Source: Siphonodentalium dalli (taxonomy: Eukaryota; Mollusca; Scaphopoda; Gadilida; Siphonodentaliidae). From it: a stretch of DNA of 64,000 nucleotides. Every line of letters begins with the position of its first letter. The stretch's first letter is position 1. Positions 45,370 to 55,988 of the stretch are shown here, piece by piece. Location of the stretch: contig CP136069.1 of the NCBI GenBank assembly GCA_032622095.1, positions 1,238,001 through 1,302,000 on the forward strand, written 5' to 3'. The notes under the pieces are model-generated. The model had not been told where the DNA came from and searched no databases. It was given only the letters and a program-made list of their open reading frames with translations. The translations under genes were made by a program, and so were the position numbers.

Positions 45370-46401
45370 TAGAGGTGCCACGATTATTGATTTTGATAAT
45401 CGATAATCGGTCGTCAATAATCAACTATAATCGATTAATCGTACCTAATATTAATAACATCAGTGAAGTATTCCGTAATATGTCCTATTGGCTGGATGCT
45501 GGTTAACTGCTATCGCTGCCTGTTTGAGACATTGGCTGATGCAATTTTTATGTTAATAAAGTGCATCATAAACCACCAGTAATGACTAATGAGCACAATG
45601 TATTCAATACATTGGCGATAACATGGTTATAATATGTGTGAGTTCGTTGTAACGAACATAGCGATTAATTTCAGTTTTATGAATAACCAAACATACAAAC
45701 AATATAAAAGTAGGAATGCACGACGGACCGACGGTGGTTCCTAAAAAAGGAATCTAATTTTACGGAAAAACTTCCAGAGCATGGATAACAATCACAAAGG
45801 TTGGCTCCGCCTGCAAATTTCTGGACTCGGAACAAGTATTTGATATTAGTCAATTTCATTCAGCAGTCACCACACGATAAGCGATAGCCTGTACTAGTAA
45901 CATCTAAGTATACTTATACAAAGTATATTTGCTGCAAATGACACCAGGGAGAACATCACTGATTAAAATGCTGTATGTTCCCTGGTTTCGAGAGAATGTC
46001 AATCAACTCTCCATTTGGTCCAAGGGCGAGTGCATTCAGTTCATTGACAGTCAGTCCATTTCAAAGACAAAGTGCTGCCTTTTTTGTAGAAAGACGTCGC
46101 CATAAGTTCAAAGCTGCAGTGCCGCCAATGTGAAGAATATACAACGACCCGAAGAGTAACCATGTCGCATCATCAAATGAACTGTCGACTGTTTGCAACA
46201 TATATTAGTAGTACTCATGTTGTCAAAATCTCTTTGATACATGGTCAAAGGTTGTTAACCCCTCGATTGTAGATTTCAACATAACCCTGCATTTTCCAAC
46301 GTCCGAAATAAATAACGCAGATTAATCGACGACGGAAATGGTAATCGATTATCGGCTTTATCAACGGTTCATCGATTATATGATTAATCGTGGCACCCCT
46401 A
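45370..46401 (-). mobile_element. hAT element with degraded BED-finger remnant
   Basis: TAGAGGTGCCACGATTA and its inverse (TAATCGTGGCACCCCTA) end the unit. GTCAGCTT flanks both sides exactly (45,362-45,369 and 46,402-46,409), an 8-bp hAT duplication. On the minus strand about 46,075-46,195 reads SSFDDATWLLFGS...HIGGTAALNLWRRL, which resembles the S..W..F and GGT..L parts of a BED zinc finger at a hAT transposase N terminus. The CxxC part is lost. The catalytic region is absent. Confidence 0.75.
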
Positions 46402-46409
46402 GTCAGCTT

Positions 46410-46860
46410 CAACTTGGTTATGAAGCCGTGACCCAGAACTCATCTCAGCCCAAATTTTCATTGAACAACATGAATGACATGAGAATTCTCAAATATAGAA
46501 ATTTATTTGTGGGTCGTTGTCTTTCTAAGTGAAAATAATCATCAAATTTCATGAATCAAGAAAAATTAAGTCTCCTCTCATGATCTTCAGATATGATATC
46601 ATGGACATTTGATCTGCAATTTTGAAACAAACATAATTTAAGGAAGTTCTTGGTACCTGAAAACAGTGAAATTTTTAATATTTTCCATGCCATAAAAGTG
46701 AAGTAAATGAGATTATAATAACTAATTGTTCGATGGTTCTTAAATATTGTATCACAATAAACGCTTGTGCCAAATTTCACAAATAAATTCCTGACTTATT
46801 TTGAGAAAATCCATTTAGAAATACCAGGAAATTTTGGCCAAACGTGCATCTGACCCTTAA
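46410..46860. other. No recognised feature
   Basis: Intron sequence, AT-rich, without a clear repeat. Confidence 0.4.
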
Positions 46861-46864
46861 TGTT

Positions 46865-46938
46865 TAACCCACAAGGATCCTCACACAGATGGGAGCATGC
46901 ACTACAGAGTGTTGTCTATGTGGGGCTCTCTATGGGTT
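46865..46938. mobile_element. Family D copy
   Basis: TTAACCCACAAGGATCCTCA to GTGGGGCTCTCTATGGG; about 10 bp missing near the centre. Confidence 0.8.
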
Positions 46939-46984
46939 TGGTTTGTCGCTGACTGACGGTGTAGTCCATGTTATACCCACGGTA
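46938..46984 (-). pseudogene. Partial duplicate of the neighbouring ARMH1-like exon
   Basis: TGGTTTGTCGCTGACTGACG then GTGTAGTCCATGTTATACCC matches exon positions 47,077-47,113 with about five substitutions and a 2-bp insertion (frameshift). No splice sites are kept. It directly abuts a family D element. Confidence 0.7.
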
Positions 46985-47061
46985 CTAGTATACATCAGCT
47001 TGACCCCCCCCCCCCCCCCAACTGACCGACGCCCCTGGGTGCTTCCAATACACATACTCAC

Positions 47062-47145
47062 CTCGAGAGATATACTGGTTTGTCGCTGGCTGTCGGCGTA
47101 GTCCATGTTACCCATGGCATATAACAGATTGTGAACGACCCTCAG
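47062..47145 (-). CDS. ARMH1: ARMH1-like exon (LRVVHNLLYAMG...)
   Basis: 84 nt, phase 0 both sides. Acceptor TTAATTTATAAACAG, donor GAG|GTGAGTATG. It encodes LRVVHNLLYAMGNMDYADSQ then RQTSISLE. The pattern LRVV..L..AMGN.D...SQR..S..LE is highly characteristic of ARMH1. A damaged copy of part of this exon lies about 80 bp downstream. Confidence 0.85.
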
Positions 47146-47190
47146 CTGTTTATAAATTAATACAAATGTGAAAATGGAGCATATATGTGT

Positions 47191-47278
47191 ATAACCCATA
47201 GAGAGCCCCACATAGACTGGAGCAGACGACACTCTGTAGTGCATGCTCCCATCTGTGTGAGGCTCCCTGTGGGTTAAA
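47191..47278. mobile_element. Family D copy, inverted
   Basis: ATAACCCATAGAGAGCCCCA to GAGGCTCCCTGTGGGTTAA. Confidence 0.85.
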
Positions 47279-47361
47279 CATAGAGTCAATAGAGCGATTA
47301 GGAATATGGAATGTTTAAAGACATATTATGGACTTGTTCGGTTTGTAATCATGGTCTCAGT

Positions 47362-47882
47362 GAGAGCTTTCCGATGAATGGCAACAAGCCATGTTTCCGA
47401 CTTAATCCTCAAAAAATTACCCATATAATTCTGCTGTGATTAACCCTTTACCCAACAGAACGGCCCTGTGCCAATGCATTCTCTTATATATGCGAGTCGA
47501 CCATAGGTCGCCTCGCATATATAAGAGAATGCATTGGCTTAACACATATTAAAAATGATAAAATTGTCAAAGAATGTAGAAAAATATTATAAAAATTGTT
47601 AAAAAATGTAAGAAAAAATTATAAAATTGTTTTTTTTAGGCCAATACATTCTCTTATATATGTGAGGCGACCTATGGTCAACTCGCATATATAAGAGAAT
47701 GCATTGGCACAGGGCATAACTGTAACCATCACAATGTGGTCAATGAACCGGTTCCAATGATATCCATATTTGTATAGTTTTATTGAGACAGACCGAAGAT
47801 ATTTTAGGCTGTTGAAGCTTTATTTGGGCGTTTTTGGCCGTTTTGTTGGGTTAAGGAGTCGATTATTTAGGGCATTACTTTA
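47362..47882. mobile_element. Family A single arm interrupted by a C MITE
   Basis: GAGAGCTTTCCGATGAATGG to ATTCTGCTGTGATTAA, then the C element, then GGAGTCGATTATTTAGGG. Confidence 0.8.
47444..47850. mobile_element. Family C MITE nested in A
   Basis: CCCTTTACCCAACAGAACGG at left, GTTTTGTTGGG at right, TTAA on both sides, two hairpins. The right tip TAAAGGG is missing. It uses the same TTAA of A as the B element at 21,678. Confidence 0.85.
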
Positions 47883-48004
47883 CCATGCAATTCAATTAGG
47901 AGCCACGAAAAATTTCTGATTTTCATTGAAAAACATGGCCATCAGCAGCCATCTCGGAAATTACTTTATATATATCATTATATCTCTTTATGTTGACATT
48001 TAAA

Positions 48005-48236
48005 GTGATAAGAAACACTCTGGTATCATGGTGATCAAATAGAAATGGTGAATAATCTTAAAGTGATGTGAAACAGTCTGGTATCATGGTGATCAAATAG
48101 AAATGGAGAATAATCTTAAAGTGATGTGAAACAGTCCGGTATCAATGGTGATCCAATATAAATGGAGAATAATCTTAAAGTGATGTGAAACAGTCCGGTA
48201 TCAATGGTGATTAAATAGAAATGGAGAATAATCTTT
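48005..48236. repeat. 59-bp tandem repeat, four units
   Basis: TTAAAGTGATGTGAAACAGT then TGGTGATCAAATAGAAATGG. Confidence 0.9.
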
Positions 48237-48552
48237 CTCAAATTTTTTTTAGTTTTACAAATAGTATATCCCAATTGTCAACACACACCGTCATCCTTAT
48301 ATATTAATTAAATTCAGCGTTTCTCGATGGCGAAATTATTTTTGTTAGTTTATCGCCAATAGTTGCATCCCGAATCAAGAAGTAAATATTTACAATTGAG
48401 CTTATTTTCAATTGAGTGGTACCATCGATTTGCTTCAATTTTCGGCAAATTAGTAAAATGCCCCATTACTCCGGCCAGCCATAAATGGCTATGTTATATT
48501 TGTTTCAGGCGCTGTCCAACCAGCCAGCTAACCATGCAAGTCTGACTTTCGT

Positions 48553-48910
48553 GTATCTGTCATTTGCAGAATGAGGTACCCAGTGGGTGAATTTAGTGAT
48601 GCCATCCCGCATAGCGGGCTAGCATCTCTAAATTCACCCTCTGAGGACATCATTCTGCTTGGGCCTCATCTTCTCTGGAAAATTCCTTTATTATCAAATT
48701 TCTATAGAATCTTCTTCACATAGATTCTATTTCTTTTTTAGTTTAGTTTCCCTATATTCCCAAATTGGCAGACGACACATTGCATAATCGAGGTTCCCAA
48801 TGGGTGTACATCACAATATTCACCATTTGGGAACTTCAATCTGTGTCTATGTCTCTTATAGCAGATGAAACCATGCATAATGACGTCCACAGAGGGTGAA
48901 TTTATGATGC
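48553..48910. mobile_element. Family E composite
   Basis: TCTGTCATTTGCAGAATGAG, fold-back, the shared spacer and the start of a second fold-back (truncated). Confidence 0.75.
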
Positions 48911-48937
48911 TCACTATTTCTAGGCTTGGTAACCTAC

Positions 48938-48983
48938 CTGGATGAGTTTCTCAGCAATTTCGTTGGAATCTCTCGAAAGAATT
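48938..48983 (-). CDS. ARMH1: ARMH1-like exon (ILSRDSNEIAEKLIQ)
   Basis: 46 nt, phase 2 in and 0 out. Acceptor ATAATATTTTCAG, donor CAG|GTAGGTTA. With the preceding GG it completes Gly and reads ILSRDSNEIAEKLIQ. It continues the helix GKIIG-ILSRDSN.IAE.L seen across the join. Confidence 0.8.
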
Positions 48984-49030
48984 CTGAAAATATTATATTT
49001 ATGAAAATTAATTCCTGATTTTTGGTATTT

Positions 49031-49085
49031 AACCTTTTCAGTGTCAGGGGCTGATCTCATCGGCCCTAATTTACGGTCTGGGTTG
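49031..49085. mobile_element. Family B end fragment
   Basis: AACCTTTTCAGTGTCAGGGG then CTGATCTCATCGGCC. Confidence 0.65.
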
Positions 49086-49201
49086 AATTTTTTTGGGTAT
49101 GCGAATTTAAAAACAATCTGGACAAAACCTTAGAGACTGTGGAGATGTTTTTGTTGAGAAACCGACGTCTGTTCTGTGCTGAAGTTTCTACACAAAGTCT
49201 T

Positions 49202-49271
49202 ATTATTTTCAATGAAAGGGGAATAACTCTATATATTTAGATATAGAGTTATTTCTCTTTCATTGAAAATA
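49202..49271. repeat. 70-bp near-perfect hairpin
   Basis: TTATTTTCAATGAAAGGGGA pairs with the sequence ending TTTCATTGAAAATAA; the arms meet at CTCTATATATTTAGATATAG. Origin unknown. Confidence 0.8.
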
Positions 49272-49514
49272 AACTATACTTTGAATTCCGTTTCATTCTG
49301 GGAGCCATAACTGGGGAAATGATTTTTATGATTTCAGCTATTTTCTATTACTCAATGGGTACCTTCTGAGACACAGACGTTCCAAATCGTGATGAATTAT
49401 AGTATGATACATGTAATCATATTATATGACATAGATTGTTATTAAAATGGTATATACATGTATCAAGGCACTATGAAAAAAAATAGTCTGGGACTCAAAA
49501 ATTAAGTGAGCCTT

Positions 49515-49600
49515 TAACCCACAGAGAGCCTCAAACGGATGGAAGCATGCACTACAGAGTGCCGTCTGCTCCAGTCTATGTGGGGCTCTCTATGGGTTAA
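49515..49600. mobile_element. Family D MITE
   Basis: TTAACCCACAGAGAGCCTCA to GGGGCTCTCTATGGGTTAA; TTAA at both ends. Confidence 0.9.
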
Positions 49601-49768
49601 TATATATACTAAGTGAACATGCAGAGCCACACATTGCCTTTATCAAGCACAGAAAATATTGAAGAAAGTTTGTGTAATTGTGTATTTCAAAGGTGTCAAA
49701 GAGTCAGCCCAGTCAGGGGCCATCAGGTCACAAGTGTGTGACATATTGTTGTAGAGAGATCACTTCTA

Positions 49769-50275
49769 GTGGACATGTATGCTTTCTCAGTCACTAATCC
49801 AATCAGAGGGGGTGCAGTGTTCGCCCTGACATTAGCCATTTACGGCTGCAACCAGTCTATCTTGGACAAAATCGAAAATGTGCAGAAATCTGCATCACGA
49901 GTTATTTTTATGAGCTGTAAATATGATCATGAAACGCCATTATTGCGCGAGCTCCACTGGTTACCTCCGAGGGAACGGATTGAATTCAAAATTTTGAAAT
50001 TAACACACAAGTGTCTGAATAGCGAGGCCCCATCATACTTGGCAGACTTGATTTCTCGATATGTTCCTCCGCGGCCTCTGCGATCTGAAAGTTCTCACAG
50101 CCTTGTGTTTGTACCGGGTGACCTCGTAACAGCTGGTGACCGGGCCGTTTCCGTGGCTTCACCATTTCTCTGGAATAAATTGCCTGCTCACTTGAGGGCA
50201 CCCCAGTCGCTCAAAATGTTCACATCTAAACTTAAAACTCATCTGTTTCAACGTGTGTATCATCCGATCCACTGA
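49769..50275 (+). CDS. LINE reverse transcriptase, C-terminal end (5' truncated)
   Basis: The last about 145 residues of a CR1/jockey-like ORF2 run without a break: IENVQKSASRVIF, ELHWLPPRERIEFKILKLTH, CLNSEAPSYLADLISRY, SVASPFLWNKLPAHLRAPQS and FTSKLKTHLF. These are the usual post-thumb C-terminal landmarks. The first about 25 residues belong to flanking sequence, so the ATG at 49,769 is not the element's start. After the stop a short 3' UTR leads to TTTATTTATTTATTT at about 50,398-50,415, typical of LINE 3' tails. The 5' end is truncated and there is no catalytic domain. It lies antisense in an intron of the ARMH1-like gene. Confidence 0.85.
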   Translation: MDMYAFSVTNPIRGGAVFALTLAIYGCNQSILDKIENVQKSASRVIFMSCKYDHETPLLRELHWLPPRERIEFKILKLTHKCLNSEAPSYLADLISRYVPPRPLRSESSHSLVFVPGDLVTAGDRAVSVASPFLWNKLPAHLRAPQSLKMFTSKLKTHLFQRVYHPIH

Positions 50276-50420
50276 TGGTAGCCAGATGAGCAGCTCATTG
50301 TACATAATTGATATTTCTTACTATGTTCTAATCATCATTATATATGTATTGATGTAAAGCCTAAGAGCTCTATGAGGATTTACGGCTTTAAACAAAATTT
50401 ATTTATTTATTTAAATTGCG
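50276..50420 (+). mobile_element. LINE 3' UTR and tail
   Basis: Includes AGCCTAAGAGCTCTATGAGG and ends in a (TTTA)n tail. Confidence 0.75.
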
Positions 50421-50862
50421 AAAAAAAAAAAAATACTAAGTGGCTAAAATTACAGGCATTTTCGGTGTCGATCTCGGACTAAATGACAAATGAATTGACC
50501 TTTTTTTTTTTAAGTTAACCAGCTTAGCGCAAGATGACTTAACGTTATTCGCGAGAGTTGACGAGAAGCGATGAGATTACGGTTGTGTTTGATTAGCTAT
50601 AATGTTGGGCGTCGGTTTCCCGCCCTGGGCAATTATTTGGTGATCATTTAGATGTGGATTCTTTAAACGCTGTCACAATTGAGTAAACAAAGAGTTATGA
50701 AATGGCTTCTTGTGTAACAAAAATGCTTTATTTTACGGTGGTTTTAAACTGATTGCAAAAGAGTGAATTTGCTCTATTAGAAATTTGTGATAGCTTTTCA
50801 CATTTTATTGTCAATGCAGTTACCTGAGTAGAGAATGGGACAATGAGACTCGCCCTATTATG
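50421..50862. other. No recognised feature
   Basis: Intron sequence, apparently unique. Confidence 0.4.
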
Positions 50863-50867
50863 AATCA

Positions 50868-51392
50868 CATGGTTCATACATCTACCTTTGAACAAAATTC
50901 CATAACTTTTCCAGACTTCCTGATCATTTTTTCAAGACTTTTCAATGAACAAATTCAATAACTTTCCCATACGTCACATCAGGGAATTTGAAACAAAAAT
51001 TGGGAAAGACTTTACAATTTCCTTATTTTGAAAAGGTCACTGGAATTAGTGTTTGAATTATAGGAAGATGAGTAGCTATTGTGTTTACCATCCATAAAGT
51101 CTACGCTTTTATATGTTTTCATGGTTGATCACCGTGGCCTCCCCCATGTTTGCTGCAGTGATATATTATCCCTGAACAAACAGTTGCCAGTCAATCAGTA
51201 AGTAATCAGCACTGATATTTTATATTATTCCATGACTTTTCAAGACCTACTCCCTGTCCCCCACCATTTTTCAAGACCTTTTCCATAACTGGGTGAGAAA
51301 AGGTCCCATTTTCCAGACTTTTCCAGGGTATGGAAATAAGATTTTTGAATTCCATAACTTTTCCAGGATTCCAGACCCACGTATGAACCCTG
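50868..51392. mobile_element. 525-bp MITE with GGTTCATAC ends
   Basis: CATGGTTCATACATC and GTATGAACCCTG are inverted; AATCA flanks both sides. Subterminal words CCATAACTTTTCCAG and CAAGACTTTTC recur on both sides. No ORF. Confidence 0.65.
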
Positions 51393-51557
51393 AATCAGTA
51401 TAGGCTGGATAGAGGGCAATTAGTTTGAATAGCCCAATGCATTCGGGGTTTGTTTAACTACTTCGGATGCGTGGATATCACTCCAGACGGTTTTGTGACT
51501 TTTGTCTTTGCAATCATGAATAAAGACCTCTTTCCGATAGTTAGTAATTTAGCTGCT

Positions 51558-51653
51558 GTCTTTCCGATGAATGGCAACAAGCCATATTTCCGACTAAATC
51601 CTGAAAAGTTACTGCTGTGGTTAAAGGAGTCGATTACTTAGGGCATCACTGTA
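51558..51653. mobile_element. Family A single arm
   Basis: TTTCCGATGAATGGCAACAA to GGGCATCACTGTA. Confidence 0.8.
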
Positions 51654-52128
51654 CTGTTAATTTGTTGATGGTGTATATTGTTATGACTTATAAGTGATGA
51701 TAACTTTGAGTGAATAAATGTTTATATCATATTACATGATCTTGGGCGAATTTATCCCACAGTATGTGGCTAAACTTTTTCAGAAGTGGCTAAAAATATG
51801 GCTACAAAGAATTTTGGGCCAGGACGAACGCTGGAGGGGTGGCCAGGGCGAACGCTGGAGGGGTGGTCAGTTGCCTGTGTCAGACAGACTGATCTAATCA
51901 AGATAATCCCTGTGTTGTGATCTGCCTGCCATCTGGCCTGGTTGTAAGATATCCATGAGATTGGGCCAATTTGGGACACATGTTTGCATTGAATTTGAGG
52001 ATAAATGAAATTATTTTAACGTCTGAAAATTGGGATACGTTGGTAGTTTCATGTGTCAAAAGCATCAATTATGACGTTATATCTAGCTTGTTTACCAGGT
52101 AGGCACACTTGGATAAAAGTTGTTTATT

Positions 52129-52782
52129 AGGCCAAAAAAAAAAGTGTTTTGGTTCTCGGGCAATTTTTTTTCAAATCAATGAGGGAGGGTTTTATTTTTA
52201 TTTTTTATTTTTTTCTGCGCATAGTAAGCATGGACAAATATACCTTCCTCTGTCTAGTAATAACCAGAAATGTAGATGGAACTGTTATGAATATAAACTC
52301 ATTTAATCTTATATAAAAATGACGTTGTACTACCAGTGTATGACTGGGATTACCTAACATTATATAATCCCCCTGACATTAACTACTGTTATTGTTGTCT
52401 AAAAACTGATACCTCTCCATTCCAATATGTGATCCTGAATTTAGTCCTGTGCCTTTCAATTGTATAAAGTTACAATTAGTGTAAGTTAGATCACAATGAC
52501 TAATTGTAAGAAGAGCATGAGGATCAGGTAATCATTTTCTTAATTGTAGTCATCTATTTCATGTTGTAAGCCTGCACGTCACTTTTTAAGACATTACATG
52601 TTAGAGCTTGATGCACACTAATATTCAACACATATCTGCTATGGACATGGTTTTTTTTCCAATTTATTTTTTCGTAAGTTTTTTTGTCATAACATCAGGC
52701 ATTGCAATAAAAAGGCATAATGCGGCCCTTTTTATTCAATGCGGCGGGACCTGAGAACCAAAACCTTTTTTTTTGTTGGCCT
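52129..52782. mobile_element. 654-bp MITE with AGGCCAA ends
   Basis: AGGCCAA, an A-run and GTGTTTTGGTTCTCGGG at left; CTGAGAACCAAAACC, a T-run and TTGGCCT at right. TATT flanks both sides (52,125-52,128 and 52,783-52,786). Confidence 0.75.
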
Positions 52783-53150
52783 TATTATTATTTTTTTTTA
52801 GCTCATTGTCATCTGAATATCTTTACTCGCCCTCTTTTATTAGGAAAATTTTGAATCACCATGCGATTTATATGCTCTCTTCGGCAATACATGTCAACAC
52901 AATTATGAAATATTGACTGTTAGTAAGCTCTAGCATCAATTACACATATCTAGTGACACCTGCTCCAAGATGGATGAGTATGTGTGAAGACTGAGTCCGT
53001 AAATTAGCCTACATATGACTGCATTCGCATATGGTTTGATGGAATTTCGTCCGAATTTGAACCATTACGAAAAATCATGATATCTCAAAAAGCTCAACTC
53101 GGATTCTAGGGGACTTTTGCCATATTGTCCATAAACATAGTAATCCCTGA
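52783..53150. other. No recognised feature
   Basis: Intron sequence before the 73-bp array. Confidence 0.4.
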
Positions 53151-53204
53151 AAAATCAGCTTTCCCTGTTTTTTTCCCTAGTGAACCGTTATGTGCCTGGA
53201 CTAT

Positions 53205-54009
53205 TAGTAACGACGATCTTACCCAATGATTTTTGATGGGTTAATTAGATTAATTAGTATTTAGTAACGACGATCTTACCCAATGATTTTTAATGGTTTA
53301 ATTAGATTTATTAGTTTTTAAATTAATTAGTATTTAGTAATGACGATCTTACCCAATGATTTTTAATGGTCTAATTAGATTTATTAGTTTTTAAATTAAT
53401 TAGTATTTAGTAATGACGATCTTACCCAATGATTTTTAGTGGGTTAATTAGATTTATTAGTAATTAAATTAATTAGTATTTAGTAATGACGATCTTACCC
53501 AATGATTTTTAGTGGGTTAATTAGTTTTATTAGTATTTAAATTAATTAGTATTTAGTAATGACGATCTTACCAAATGATTTTTAATGGGTTAATTAGATT
53601 TAATAGTATTTAAATTAATTAGTATTTAGTAATGACGATCTTACCCAATGATTTTTAGTGGGTTAATTAGATTTATTAGTAATTAAATTAATTAGTATTT
53701 AGTAATGACGATCTTACCCAATGATTTTTAGTGGGTTAATTAGATTTATTAGTAATTAAATTAATTAGTATTTAGTAATGACGATCTTACCCAATTATTT
53801 TTAATGTGTTAATTAGATTAATAAGTATTTAAATTAATTCGTATTTAGTAATGACGATCTTACCCAATGATTTTTAGTGGGTTAATTAGATTTATTAGTA
53901 TTTAAATTAATTAGTATTTAGTAATGACGATCTTACCCAATGATTTTTAATGGTTTAATTAGATTTATTAGTATTTAAATTAATTAGTATTTAGTAATGA
54001 CGATCTTAC
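53205..54009. repeat. 73-bp tandem array copied from an exon-intron border
   Basis: The phrase GACGATCTTACCCAATGATT recurs 12 times, counting the true exon border. From 53,342 on the spacing is exactly 73 bp (about 53,342; 53,415; 53,488 ... 53,999). On the minus strand each unit reads AAAAATCATTGG|GTAAGATC, i.e. the last 13 exon bases plus the splice donor of the ARMH1-like exon at 54,010-54,082, followed by AT-rich intron. Confidence 0.95.
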
Positions 54010-54082
54010 CCAATGATTTTTCCAGCTGCTGCCTGTTGAACAAATACTGAAAGAGGAGCTTTCATCTTCTCCGCGTCTGGAT
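54010..54082 (-). CDS. ARMH1: ARMH1-like exon (DPDAEKMKAPLSVFV...)
   Basis: 73 nt, phase 1 in and 2 out. Acceptor CATTACTTTACAG, donor GG|GTAAGATC. It reads DPDAEKMKAPLSVFVQQAAA then GKIIG. The VFVQQAAA.K.IG phrase matches ARMH1. The donor is the first of twelve near-identical donors in a row. Confidence 0.85.
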
Positions 54083-54084
54083 CT

Positions 54085-54223
54085 GTAAAGTAATGAGCAA
54101 TAATAGACTCCTTAACCACAGCAGAATTATGGGTAACTTTTCAGGATTTAGTCAGAAATATGGCTTGTTGCCATTCATCGGAAAGCTCTCGGGGAGAGTC
54201 GATTATTTAGGGCATTACTGTGC
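54085..54223. mobile_element. Family A MITE, arm 2 mostly deleted
   Basis: ACTCCTTAACCACAGCAG to CTCTCGGGGAGAG, then the right end GGGCATTACTGTG. Confidence 0.85.
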
Positions 54224-54243
54224 ATCTCAAGTTCAGTTATGCT

Positions 54244-54460
54244 ACAGTAATGCCCTAAGTAATCGACTCCTTAACCACAGCAGAATTATGGGTAACTTTT
54301 CAGGATTTAGTCGGAAATATGGCTTGTTGCCATTCATCGGAAAGCTCTCGGGGAGAGCTTTCCGATGAATGGCAACTAGCCATATTTCCGACTAAATCCT
54401 GAAAAGTTACCCATAATTCTGCTGTGGTTAAGGAGTCGATTACTTAGGGCATTACTGTAT
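54244..54460. mobile_element. Family A MITE, full reference copy
   Basis: A 217-bp near-perfect palindrome from ACAGTAATGCCCTAAG to CTTAGGGCATTACTGTA. It has TA at each end and a CTCTCGGGGAGAG centre. Confidence 0.95.
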
Positions 54461-54622
54461 CAAGATTCACAATTTCATTGGAGAGTGACTGGTTTATAGC
54501 ATAGCAGATCACATCAGAGTTCAGAGGTCAATGACGTGTTGACAATTTCCCCACGCATTGTCAAACTCAACTATTGTTGTAAACTGAATACAGGTGACAT
54601 ATCCATAATTAATTTTGTTTTA

Positions 54623-54954
54623 CCCTGTGCCATATGGTCGCCTCGCATATATAAGAGAATGCATTGGCCTAACAATTTTTTATCATGTTTTTTAAATAAA
54701 TGTTTATTACAATTTTTTGGACATAAAATAAAAAACATCCTGCAGGGAGCCCCACACATATATAGAAGCATATAGAAGAGTGTCGTCTGCTCATGTTTGT
54801 CTGGGGCTCTGTATGGGTGAAATTATAAAATTGTTAAAGAATACAAGAACAAATTATTAAAATTGTAAAAAATTGTTAGGCCAATGCATTCTCTTATATA
54901 TGCGAGGCGACCTATGGTCGACTCGCATATATAAGAGAATGCATTGGCACAGGG
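54623..54954. mobile_element. Double-hairpin element with nested D
   Basis: Same composite as 40,750-41,104. The first hairpin has lost its left half. Confidence 0.85.
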
Positions 54955-55395
54955 TAAAAAAAATCCCGACTTACGACTGGATTTGATATTGGCACAGGGT
55001 ATTGTTGAATACAGACGATATATCCATAATTAATTATACTCATCGCAATATAGGAGACATCATCTTTGAGTTTTTTATCAGTCGACGATATTCATGACTG
55101 ATAATTCTTTTTTGCATCTAGTTTATTTATAACTATTTCTAAATACTACGATTCTCACAAACATTTACTGTGCCAGGAATGACTCCATAATACTACGATT
55201 CTCACAAACATTTACTACACCAGGAATGCACTCCATATTTGGAAACGGTTTATTACATCATGTTGGGAATGCTGCGTCGTCATAGAAATGTAATATTATG
55301 GACACATCTAGAGACGTACATCCGATATAGAGACTGGGTACTCAGCAATGTAAAAATCGTGTGATTCCCCACCAACTATCATAAGATATCAATTT
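54955..55395. other. No recognised gene
   Basis: Contains a 50-bp duplication (ATACTACGATTCTCACAAAC) at about 55,144-55,235. Confidence 0.45.
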
Positions 55396-55480
55396 AGCCT
55401 TGAAATAGTGTGTCTGTCATTTGCAGAATGGGGGTCTCCAGAGGGTGAACTTAGTGACCCTACTCCACACAGCAGGCTAG
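55396..55480. mobile_element. Family E fragment
   Basis: AGCCTTGAAATAGTGTGTCT then one arm. Confidence 0.75.
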
Positions 55481-55496
55481 CTAGGTGAATCTTTAT

Positions 55497-55712
55497 ACAG
55501 TAATGTCCTAAGTAATCGACTCCTTAACCACAGCAGAATTATGGGTAACTTTTCAGGATTTAGTCAGAAATATGGCTTGTTGCCATTCATCAGAAAGCTC
55601 TCGGGGAGAGCTTTCCGATGAATGGCAACAAGCCATATTTCCGACTAAATCCTGAAAAGTTACCCATAATTCCGCTGTGGTTAAGCAGTCGATTAATTAG
55701 GGCATTACTGTA
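55497..55712. mobile_element. Family A MITE, full length
   Basis: ACAGTAATGTCCTAAG to AGGGCATTACTGTA. Confidence 0.95.
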
Positions 55713-55771
55713 GTTTGGTTGAAAGGCAGAGTCAGGCCCGCATGGTATCTCCTTTCCTATCCATGTAAAGC

Positions 55772-55988
55772 TACAGTAATGCCCTAAGTAATCGACCTCT
55801 TAACCAAAGCAGAATTATGGGTAACTTTTCAGGATTTAGTCGGAAATATGGCTTGTTGCCATTCATCGGAAAGCTCTCGGGGAGAGCTTTCCGATGAATG
55901 GCAACTAGCCATATTTCCGACTAAATCCTGAAAAGTTACCCATAATTCTGCTTTGGTTAAGAGGTCGATTACTTAGGGCATTACTGTA
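55772..55988. mobile_element. Family A MITE, full length
   Basis: ACAGTAATGCCCTAAG to TTAGGGCATTACTGTA. Confidence 0.95.
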
